Positions 44,825-55,500 of a DNA stretch of 64,000 nucleotides are shown piece after piece (position 1 is the first letter of the stretch; each line of letters starts with the position of its first letter). A model generated the notes under the pieces. It did not search any database. It saw nothing but the letters and a program-made list of their open reading frames with translations, and was not told where the DNA came from. Source of the stretch: Symsagittifera roscoffensis. Taxonomy: Eukaryota; Xenacoelomorpha; Acoela; Convolutidae. The stretch is taken from contig NC_087071.1 of NCBI RefSeq assembly GCF_963678635.1, positions 9,721,842-9,785,841 on the forward strand. The letters run 5' to 3'. Position numbers and translations under genes: made by a program.

Positions 44825-46098
44825 ATGAGGCGGAGCAGGGTACCGGTAGCTGAAAAAAGATCTACCGAAGCAAAATATAATTCGTCGCTACGCAAAGCAA
44901 CATCAATGGGCCCGAAGATAACAAAGAAGAGCTTTTCAGTTAACATGGTCAGTACAAGGAGTACAACGGAGAACAGAGCAAAAGAGGGCACAGAAGGGGA
45001 ACGAGTAGAACCCACCATCGAGATTGATCTAGAGACACCCGATCAAAGTGTGGATGAAACAGGGAAAATTGCGACGGAGTCAACTCCAATGCCCAATGCA
45101 GAAGAACCAAACCCGAAACCCATGGAGTTCTTCCCAATAGACAATGTGGAAGATGCAACAGGCAACACCGAAGAAACGGTGAAAGAAGACTCTCAAGTAA
45201 AAAAGACATCTTTTACAGTAAAGGTTGGCGATGATGGTCGGAATAAAAACGAAAGAAAACATGACTGAGGAACCAAAAGCTGAAGGAGCACGAACATTTG
45301 GGACAGTGAGCACGAAGACGACAGAAGCCAATCCAAGAGAGGAACAAAATAAAGCAGAAGCTACGGCCGAAGACAGACCGACGGCTGACCATGAAGAGGC
45401 TACTGTTGAGCTAGGTGACTTGATGGCGAAACTGAATCAGATCGACAAAAAACTGAAGCACAGCGAAGAAGACAGAGAGGTGATAAGAAAAGAACTAAGA
45501 TACAACAAACACGAGTATCTGGACAGTTATTTTAACCTGGCTAAGGCAACAGATGAGAGACTCAAGGAGATGTCAGACAAGGTAGAAGCCACCAATGAAG
45601 AACGAGATAAGAACATCAAAAAAGATATGCAATAGTTGAAAAACCGATATGATGATGTCAACAGCCAATTAGGTAGCCTGGAAAAGAGAATGGACACAAT
45701 GAGCAAGAATCAGGCAGAAAGTTCGTGTGCAATACAGGCGAAATTGGATGCAATCTTGAGAAATTCTACTTCACAAGAAAGACCGGCAGCGGATCGTACG
45801 CAAGGCACCAGAGTTGACTTTGTGGAACCACAAAGGAACAAACGGCAATCGACACCGTTGCCCTTAAACCGGGACACGGTGAGCATAGCACCAACAGCTG
45901 CGAAAACAATAATGAAGAATGGAACGTCGAGTACAACGACTGGTCCGGGGGACTCAACAACTAACAGCAACGCAGGACCGGATGCTATGACATGGGCAAA
46001 CACTTGGGAAATGATGAATAGAACGCTAGAGGCCTTCGCCACAAGGAACACCGACTCGAATGATAGAAGAGAGGGAAAATCCAGGAAAACATTCATTA
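44825..46098 (+). pseudogene. gag: gag remnant of copy 2, capsid and knuckles deleted
   Basis: Starts at ATG 44825 (MRRSRVPVAEKRST). A frameshift near 45225 and a TAG at 45633-45635 (where copy 1 has GAG in DMREMK) break the N-terminal and coiled-coil parts. At about 46085 the sequence jumps from SRKTF to the pre-protease region, removing about 1.5 kb relative to copy 1 (about 22615-24110): all of the capsid and both zinc knuckles. No working Gag can come from this copy. Confidence 0.87.
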
Positions 46099-49000
46099 TC
46101 ATCGTATACCAGAACGATGATAACATGTGACGAAGACCTAATTGGGCAAATCTACGTAGGGAAAGAAGAATTGAAAGTGAGATCGATTGGACACTGCGCC
46201 ATGCTTGAAGAAGATGCAATGCACATTGGGACAGAGGCAGATGTGACAGGGCACGTGCTAGACATAAGTGGCAAGAAGACTCAGTTACGTGGGTTACTTG
46301 ACACGGGAGCGGTCTTGAGTGTCATACCAATCGAAACTTGGGAACGAATGGGCTTGAACAAAGATGACTTGATAGATTCGAGAATACGGTTGTCGGCTGC
46401 GAACAAAGGAGCCCTGCGCGTGTTAGGCAGAACGCCGATAATAGCGCTCAATCTGGGGGAACGTAACCTGTGGATGAGTTTTCTTGTAGTAGAAAACCTA
46501 GATGAGTCTGACCAATTCATTTTGGGAAGAGACTTCATCAGGAATTTCGACGTAACGATTGATCTAAATAACGCAATGTTCAGGATACGGAACCCGGATA
46601 GGAGGTACGCAATCAAACCGGTAAATTTAATAATGGCAAATGAAAGCAAAGCACCGGTATTCTTGAGTAGGAGGGTGAGGCTAAAAGCTAATGAAGCGGC
46701 AATCGTAAGCTTGAGGATGAAAAATTACAATGAACTAAGTGACAACAAGCAAGTGTGTATAGTTCCGAATCCTAATAGTCAAAGTGCTGCTGTTTTAGGA
46801 AGATCATTCTCGATAACGAAGAGCGGCCTCTGCGTCAGTGTCTTGTTGAATACCCTTGATATACCGATCACGATACAGAGAGGGAGGAAACTGGGATATG
46901 CTTTACCGGTTAAAACTCGATATGAAACGATTGAGAACTCAAAACAAAATGAAGTTGTTGATTGTCCCAATCACAGGGACAAAATTTGTATCTTGAGACG
47001 ATTGCAGAAAATAAAAGATTCATCAGGTCTTATTAAATCACTTAAGTCAGAAACGGATGATGGGCTGTCGAGCTGTTCGAACTTTCCAGAGCGACCCACA
47101 CTAGATGAAATGCAGACTGATAAACCGGTGCTGCCGGAGATTGAACATTTAAGGGGCAAACTGAAAGATGAACAGCTCGAAGCCATCAAGGACGTACTAG
47201 AGCGGAACGAGGAACTTTTTTCGAGGCATAAGGCGGATATCGGGTGTTGTAATTTTGTTGAGCATGAAATAGAATTAGAGGAAAACGCGGTACCACACAG
47301 GGAGGGGGCGAGGCGAATGACCCCACACAAATCGGACGCGTGTAGAAAAGAAATCGAAACGTTACTAGAGTATGACATGATAGAACCATCCAAGTCACCG
47401 TGGGCGTGTGGAGTAGTAATGGCCAAGAAGAAAGGCGACCAGTTAAGGTTTTGTTGTGACTTTCGATACCTGAACTCCGTCACGGTGAAGGATGCCTATC
47501 CCATACCTAGGATTGATGAGAGCCTCTCGAAGTTAGGTGATGCAAAATTTTTTACGACCCTTGATTTAGGCTCGGCCTTTTGGCAGGTACCACTACGGAA
47601 GCAGGACAGGGACAAGACAGGGTTTGCCTGCGAGCTGGGTCTGTTTCAATGGAAACGGATGCCGTTTGGACTTTGCAATGCCACAGCCACGTTTCAGCGA
47701 TTGATGGCACACGCGCTGATAGGCGTAACAAAAAAGTATGGCAATCTGGTAATGTGCTACGTGGATGGCGTGGTAATAGCAACGCCAACACTAGAAGACC
47801 ACATTGAGAGACTTGACGAGGTGTTCGCGTGCATGAAAAGATCGGGGCTAAAGTGTAAACCATCAAAGTGCGAGATACTCAAGGACTCAATTAAATACTT
47901 GGGCAGGATGGTAGACAAGCAGGGCATCAGACCTGATCCAGACGCCGTGGAGGCAGTCCTGACCTGGAAGTCACCAAAGACGGAACACCAGTTGATGAGC
48001 TTCCTGGGCTTCGCCAACTACCACAGAGAGTTCATCAAAGGCTACGCGGACAAGGTGTACCCGATACAACAATTGATGAGGCACAAGGGCAAGAAGTTCA
48101 CATGGAACAACGCAGCAGAGGATGCATTCCAGAGGATAAAGAAAGAGCTATGTGAGGCACCAGTACTGGGGATGCCGACTGAGAAAGGGATGTACGTGCT
48201 GGACACGGATGCGTCGGTAGTTGCGATTTCAGGACTCCTCCATCAAGAACAAGAGTGGAATGGGAAAACAGTCTTGTGACCAATAGCTTACGGGAGCAAA
48301 GTCCTGAGTGACACGGAAATGAAGTACGGAGCACCGAAGGCAGAGATGTTCGCGGTGGTTACCTTTGTTGAAAAATACAGGGCGTACCTGGGCAGTGAGC
48401 CATTTAAGTTGCGAGTCGACAACCGAGCACTAAGCTGGCTGAAAACGTACTCGATGGACCAGAGTTACATCGGGAGGTGGATAGTTCGCCTAGACGGATA
48501 CAATATGATAATTGAGCATAGAACACGAGACAAACATCAGAATGCCGACAGCTTGAGTAAGAAGACGGAGTTCTACGAGAGACAAGAACAAAGAGAGGCG
48601 GACAGACCTGAGATCAAAGATGGCTTCTCCTTCATGGACAAGGAAACGTACGACAGTCTTCCACTCACGAGATGGCTGGACAAATCAGGCAAACCGATTG
48701 AAGATCACCCGGAATTACCTAAAGAACATCCAGAAAAGGCCATCTTGAAGAGAAGCAGAAGGATTCCGGTAGGAACAATGCTCAAGTCCAAGATCGTGAG
48801 GGAAACGCTCAAGGCAAAAGGTTATGACCTCAACCAGGTGGAGGCGGGAACTGCCCGAATAGGTGAAGACTTAATGAGGCTGCTTGAGAAACTATCGGAT
48901 GACAAACCCGTGATCCAGGAGAAGGGTCAAGAGGAACCGGAAATCACTATACTTCGGAAACAAGAGACAGTGAATAATACTGACTCCTCAACAGAGAGCG

Positions 49001-49518
49001 TGGCTGATAGCAAGGACGTCGTGCGGTCACTAGTTGACAAAATCGCCGAGGACATTCTGGAACAGACCAAGGTTAGGAAAAAGAAAGTGGCGTTCAAAGA
49101 AGAGGCTGAACACCTGGGACTAGATCAAGAGTCCGGGGAGTGGTCCAGGTTCATGGAAGAAGAAGGAACCGGAGAAGGAAAATTGTCCGGGGAGCGTGAA
49201 GATTGGGATAAAGATTCGGATGAGAGCAGTGAAGACCAGGACAGTCTATGCATGATATTGGCGGAAGAGAAGATAAGACAACACGACAGGGAGTTACAGA
49301 CGGATCCATCTTCAGGAACGTACAATCTGGACACAGAAGGGGTACGAGGTGGTGAAGAACTTGAGAAAATTGCGGTTTCAAGAAAGCCATTCAGGGAACT
49401 ATCGTGCAACTCAAACGTCAGAACGAATCTGGTACCAGAAGACGACATGAAAATCGTGAAAAGGATGATATGCGTGAAACTGAGTATGTCAAGGCGAGAT
49501 ATAGGCTGTCAGACTTAA
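46099..49518 (+). pseudogene. pol: Protease, RT and RNase H of copy 2
   Basis: One frame apart from a TGA at 48277-48279 (Arg in copy 1). Protease: LDTGA with Asp at 46300. RT: the fingers are complete, including YLNSVTVKDAYPIPRIDESL, then DLGSAFWQVPL and MPFGLCNATATFQRLM. The catalytic motif reads YVDG (47758-47769), with the second Asp changed to Gly. RNase H starts with LDTDASVVAISG, and DNRALSWLKTYSMDQSYIGR is well conserved. The tail is acidic, rich in Glu and Ser. The Gly change and the stop each predict loss of function. Frame at the end is +1 relative to the integrase frame, as in copy 1. Confidence 0.9.
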
Positions 49519-51027
49519 TAAGAGCCCAGAAGAATGACAAAATGACAAGTAATCTCTCCAAATGGATCCAGTCGGGGGTCAAGGAGAAAGGGGAACTTGA
49601 GGAGGACAGCTACAAGATCTTGAGCCAGTTCTACAAAGAAAGGAAAGACTTACTTTATCACACAGCTGATGGGGTGGTAGCGTGCAAAAGCAGAGATGAG
49701 GAAAAAGTATTACACAAACACAACCTCATCATACTACCACAATTGTACCAGACGGAGGTGCTTTTCAGATCGCACGACCAGATGGGCCACCAGGGGATAG
49801 ACAAGGTACAACAAAGGATACTTCACAGGTTTGATTGGCCGGGAATGAGAAAAGCTTGCGAGAGATGGGTGAATGCCTGCCTAGCATGCCTTCAGGTAAA
49901 AGACCCAAGAAAGATGAAGTTTCCCCTCAAGTCTGTTGAGAGTTCGGAATTCAATGAAGTGGTGCCAGATAGACCATCAGAAAATCTGCATGACGGAGTC
50001 GGGTTATAACCAAATACTGGTTATAATAGATCACTTCACAAAGTTGGCGGAAGCGGTTCCGTGCCAGACAGCCTCAGCCGAGGAGACATGTGATCACCTG
50101 ATAACGCATTGGATATCGCGGTATGGTTGTCCGATGACGTTCCAGTCGGACAACGGCAAAGCTTTTGTGGGGGACTTGACGAAAGAATTGATGAAGAGAT
50201 CGCACATTGCTCAAGCACACTCGACGACCTATCATCCACAGACCAATGGGTTGGTAGAGAGACAGAACAGGACACTGGTCAACATGTTAAGGGTGTACTG
50301 CTCAAGATACATGACGGACTGGGACAAATACCTGCCACAGGTAGTAGGAGCATACAACAGTACGCAGCACTCAACGACGGGCATCAGTCCTTTTATGATG
50401 TTGACGGGCAGGGAGAGGTCAATGCCTCTAACATTCTTCTAACCAGAATACGAGGGGAAGAAGACGTCGCCTCAGGCATATGTGAAGGAAGCGATCAAAA
50501 GACAACAAGAGCTAAACGAGCTATGCAGGAGGAACACGGCGCAAGCACAGATGAGACAACGCAAGAAATATGACGAGAAAATATTACAAGCGAAGCCATA
50601 TGAAGTGGGCCAGTACGTGTGGGTCTTCCAAAATGTCATACCGCCCAAGGGAACAAAGAAACTACTCAAGAAGTGGAGGGGACCATTCATGATAACGGAA
50701 GTACATCAACAAGGACGGTTCTACCGCTTGAGTACTGGGCGAGCAGCACATTACGAAAATCTGAAGCCTCACGTCCCGTCCCCGGAAGGCTGGTGCCTAC
50801 CGAAAGACATGGAGGGTCTCGAGTACCTGGTGGTAGAACCAGCATGTGAAGTGAATGAGAAGGGCACCAGGGAGAAAAATGATGGCAATGAAAACTTGAG
50901 CTTGGACGACAATGAAAAGATAGAGGTGGAGTCTGAAGCAGGATCGTTTGCAGAAGAAGACTGGAACGACCCGGAGCAAGATGAGGTGCCGAAGTGGATG
51001 GAGCCAGATCGACCAATATCACCGTGA
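49440..51027 (+). pseudogene. pol: Integrase of copy 2
   Basis: Opens in the -1 frame relative to RNase H. The HHCC finger is complete (HDQMGHQG, CERWVNACLACLQ). One extra base near 49967 (GTGCCAGATAGACC against GTGCAGACAGACC) shifts the frame just at the first catalytic Asp. SDNGKAF and GLVERQNRT supply the other two acidic residues. A TAA at 50440-50442 and a TGA at 51025-51027 interrupt the C-terminal part, which has the GPF/Y-type KKWRGPFMITEVHQQGRFYR. Integrase would insert the DNA copy, but here it is broken. Confidence 0.87.
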
Positions 51028-52086
51028 ACCAGAACTGGCAATCGTAAACGGACGGGTATGAGATACAACAGATACGGGGACGACTTCTTGATTGACAAGA
51101 TACAGCCAGACAAATTGGGCGAGGAATTACTGAGTGCAGGCGAGCTGGAAGCCGATGAGGAATGGCAGGTCATTGATGATGGAGGACACTATCCGCAGGA
51201 AGATTACTCGACACCAGAAATGGAGACGGACCTCGAACAGAGCGAGATAGAGAGGAGGGAGAACACGAACTTGAGGATACTAGAGTGGGTACGCGACGTC
51301 AAAGACGAAGGCCATGGAGGACAGAGTATCCAGCAAGTCGACGTGTCAGCGGAAAAACACAAGAAGTCACAAGACCCTCTCTTCGGCTGGACGGCGACAG
51401 ACAGGCCGCTGGACATTCCACCGGACAATTCAGACCCGACAACATCGACGGGGACGTCGATAAATATTTTTGTCCGGGGAGTGGGGGTAGGACTTACCCA
51501 CACCGAAAATTTGATAATAAAGAAGCTCAAGGAAGTGAGAGAAACAAGCGAATTGGAACTGGAAGAAGAAGAGCCAGAGCCTAACATAGGCCGGAATTTC
51601 AAAACGAAATTTGAAATACCCAATCAGTACTCGGAAAACATCATGATAACAGATAGTGACTTCATCCTGTCAAACAGAACGAGCGCAATCTGCATCACGG
51701 CAGACATGAGTTTCAAATCAAGACTGGAAGCTGACTTCAAGAGAGAATACCAGAACGTAGAGTTTCTGTTCAGACAGAGACCAGGACTGGGAGGGATGGC
51801 AGCGCTCCCACCATCAGTAGCACAAGTCCCGGGGAAATACCTGTGCTTCCTAGTGACGAGGGTCAATGACAGGAACACAATTGATCCCGAACACGTGATG
51901 TTGGCGCTAACAAGACTACGAGACTTCATGATTGAAAGAGGGATAACAGAGGTCTCAATGCCGGTGTATGACCCAAACAGGGGCAAACTGAGCCCAAGGG
52001 AATTGTACGCTATGCTACATGTGGTCTTTGCAGAAACTGAGATAATGGTGTATCTTCATAAGAAATACTACTTGAGCATCGCCTGA
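51028..52086 (+). other. Macro-like domain at the pol C terminus, copy 2
   Basis: An intact 352-codon frame following the last integrase stop. After an acidic linker, residues encoded from about 51450 begin TSINIFVRGVGVGL. The stretch ICITADMSFKSRLEADFKRE, then KYLCFLVTRVNDRNTIDPEH, LRDFMIERGITEVSMPVYD and LYAMLHVVFAETEI follows the order of strands and helices in macro domains of the TARG1/Poa1-like group (ADF...LVTK...SMP...). The glycine loop that binds ADP-ribose is not clearly present, so binding or hydrolysis may be lost. Copy 1 carries the same domain (28769-30046). Confidence 0.5.
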
Positions 52087-52540
52087 GTCGGGTACACGGG
52101 GGTATCGAGCCGGGTGTGAGGGAGGAGTCTTGAGCTAGGTACTGGGGTACAAAACAGGTAAGGGATCTTAGGGGTGATTGGCATGACAATAATTATTTTA
52201 AATGATGGATGGTGCTAAAACATAAAATGTATCTGCATGTTTTTAGAATATTTCAATTAAACTATTTTAGTAGGGCGAAAAGGAGGGGGTTTTTATCATA
52301 AAAGTAATGGGGTTTTCTGGTTAGGGACACAGCTTGTCGGTCTAAAAAAACCGGGTGTTATTTTCAGATTGATTTGTTGAACTCACATTGACTACTCATC
52401 TATATTCAATTGAAGGAAGAAAACGACATCTCAAAAAAGAAAACTCAAGTTGCTCAGGTAAAACTCAAGTTGCTCACACTCAAATTGCTCAGGTAAAACT
52501 CAAGTTGCTAATACTCAAGGACTCAATTGAAATCACAGGA
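52087..52540 (+). promoter_or_regulatory. Spacer with acceptor-like site and short repeats, copy 2
   Basis: TTATTTTCAG ends at 52367 in the same context as in copy 1. No ATG lies between it and ATG 52541. From 52440 to 52515 there are repeats of AAACTCAAGTTGCTCAGGTA. Each CAGGTAAAA also resembles a splice donor. The upstream in-frame extension (52388-52540) lacks an ATG. Confidence 0.5.
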
Positions 52541-55500
52541 ATGGCAGATCGATACTGGAAGTCCATGCCATCCGCTCTGAAAAACCCCACACTTGACGAA
52601 TTGTACAGGCGGCTGAGGGACCTGGATTATACTCAAGTGGACGAGAGAATGGCAGTGATGCTGAATGCCATCCTCCAACTGGAGGAACAGGGCGAATGTC
52701 GGGAGTCTGCGACGGAGGCGGTTTTGATGGTAGGCTACACCACTGATGGAGTGTCCAATCAAGAACAAACCAGATGGCTGTCCTGGAACGTGGATGGAGC
52801 GATAAGGGGGTTCGATTTGGCGAGGAACCCTGGCCTGAACAACAATACGGAGTATGGAGCGGGGGAATTCCCACTGCCGGTCAGACCATCAGTCAGGTCC
52901 ACGAGCCAGAGTACGAGTAAGGTACCATCGATGTCACGGGCACAGCAGACGGGGGAAGCTTATCCGGACATCAGTGCCATGAAAAGAGAACTCGAGAGGA
53001 CCCAGCGGGAAAGGAATAAGGCGAACCTCGACCGGGATAAAGCGGTGCTTGAGAGGGATCAAGCGCGGAGAGAACTAGACATAATGAGAGCTGAACGGCT
53101 ACAGGCAGAAAGGGTGCGGGAGAATGCCGCGAATTGTGAGCAGCTGAAGCAGGCTCTCGAGAGAGATCAGGCAAAACTTGAGAGAATCCAGCAACAACAA
53201 TGCGAGCTCGATATGCAGAAAGGGGCTAGGCCCAAGGAACGGGTAGTGACTGTCTCAAGGCCAGAGTCACGCATGGAAGTGGATGAAGCTCCTAGGTCGA
53301 AGGGACGATTCAACCTCGATCGTGCGGCTCAGGAGCATATGAACGAGGGGCTGGAGGTATGGATACCGCCCGAATCAGCATCCTCCCTGCGTGGAATGGA
53401 GACTCAAGTAATACGACCATTGATGGACGTCGCGCTGCCTGGATATACACCGAGCTCGACCCCAGGTAGTAGCCAGGTGAGTGGCGGCTCGTCACGGTTG
53501 AAAGAGTTGCACGAGAGGCTACAGCTGAGGAATCGCGAGAGTCCGGCAAGAGCGGACTTACCCTCGACTTGGGGGGAGCAACCTGTCAGGAGTGTGGTGA
53601 TCTCGAGCTACAAGAAGAATACGGAAGGGAGATATCGCAAGCACAATCGGATAGACTGGAGCGCGGCGCAGAGGGAGAGGAGAGACTGCTTCCACGACGC
53701 GACTTGGGTGGAGTACTTCACGCATCCGCGAGTGCCTGAGGGTGTGGTTCACTTGATCGTTGGGGACAGCTTGCTGCGAGTGCTGACCCGGATCCAGTCT
53801 CATTGGCAGACGGGAATCTTGAGCTTCGCCGGAGCCGCAACGCCGCAGATGTTAGCGACACTTGAGATGTTAGGGATGGTGAAGGTATACACGGTCACAC
53901 TGATGGTCGGGACGAATGACGTGTCCAGGGGGGAAGCAAGGAAGGTGACAAGGCTGCACGAAAAGATGAGCTGTATTCTCGAGGAAATACGGATCCAAAT
54001 GGATCCAGCCATTCTCACGATATGTACTGTTCCCTACAACATGGGAGCGGATCAACATGCACTGGACATGAACACAAAGGTGCGAAGCTTGAACGAAACA
54101 ATCAGGAAGATACATCAAAGGAGTGTCCTTCCCCTTAGGCTACTGGACGTGGCTGAGCAAATGGAGCTGTCCTCTTTCCCTGACGATGCATCTGCGGATG
54201 GCATTCACTTTGATAGGCCCAGAGGGGTGGAGTGGTTGAACAACGTCTTCCAAAGACACATATTTGCGCTAGAGGCAGAATTGCTGGAGACAGCACAGGT
54301 CACGTTCGGACCACATCCAAACCCGCCCTTCTTCAACCCGAGGTCTTTGTCCAGCCGTTTAGGTGAGAGAGCCGATTCTAGAGACAGTTCGAGGAACAGC
54401 CGGACCAAGTTACCGAGCACCACACCCATGGAAGCTGATGAAGCGATATCATCAACTCCTCAAGGGTCGATAATATCCTCAGTGGTGGTTGCGGAGAAAA
54501 TGAGGTCAGAGAAACCACTGGAGACCAGCAGGTTGAAATATGAGGAGAAGGTCAAGGAACTGGATCTGGAGGACCTGGAGTGTAGGCAGGAGCTAGCGAG
54601 AACCTTGGGTCTTGAACAGGTATCACACGAAGACTTGGGGAGACACCAGTGCGTGGACTGGCTGAAGACTCATGAAACACATTTCTCGAGAGCGACGTTG
54701 ATGGAGACGGCGGACCTGACAGGAATTCCCACAAAATCGGTGATGGGACCAATTAATTACAGACCTCTCAAGTCATTGGGGAGCGCGGGACTGGTGGTGG
54801 AGCCTCCCAAACACCGAACCAGCATTGCCAGGATTAGAGTGGCCACTCCAGCACAGTTGAGGGTGGTAGACAAACTGATGGACCCGAGAGAAATGGAGTT
54901 ACCAGACGCTGCATATGAAGGCACAAGACTGGCCAACGACCCCCGTTATGGGAAACCCTGCGGGCAGACGCAGCTAGCCAAAACCCTGGCAGTTTACGAC
55001 AGAGCAGATCCAGCTGCAGCAAGGGTGGTTATCGTAGCAGGATCAGATTTTGAAGGAACGTCTCCCAAGTTGTTCTGGCCAGAGACCCTGATATATGCCT
55101 TGCCGGGAGCGGAGCTAAACCAGATGTTGACCCTGGTGGTGGCAATGAAGTCAGAAATGCCCTGCGAACCTGAGTTACTACTGTTTGCAGGGATGAACGA
55201 TCATCTGCATGCAACGGGATTTCTTGAGCAGCTCAAGGGTGGTGAGCCCACGCCAAAGAGGATCTGGGAAGCCATCCAGACCTTATTTGCGGCCATAAAT
55301 GAGATACAAGAGAATGTTGCCTCAAGATTCGGCTCCAAGACAAAAGTGGCGTTCACAACGTCCCCCGGGTACTCGAGCATGCCGCTCGCTCTGCAATTTG
55401 TGTACGCGATCTTGATCTTGATCGCAGAGGGGAATGGGTGGCGTGTCTTGATGGCAGCTCCCAACCGAGAATTGGAACCGACGAACTTGAGACTGCGCAG

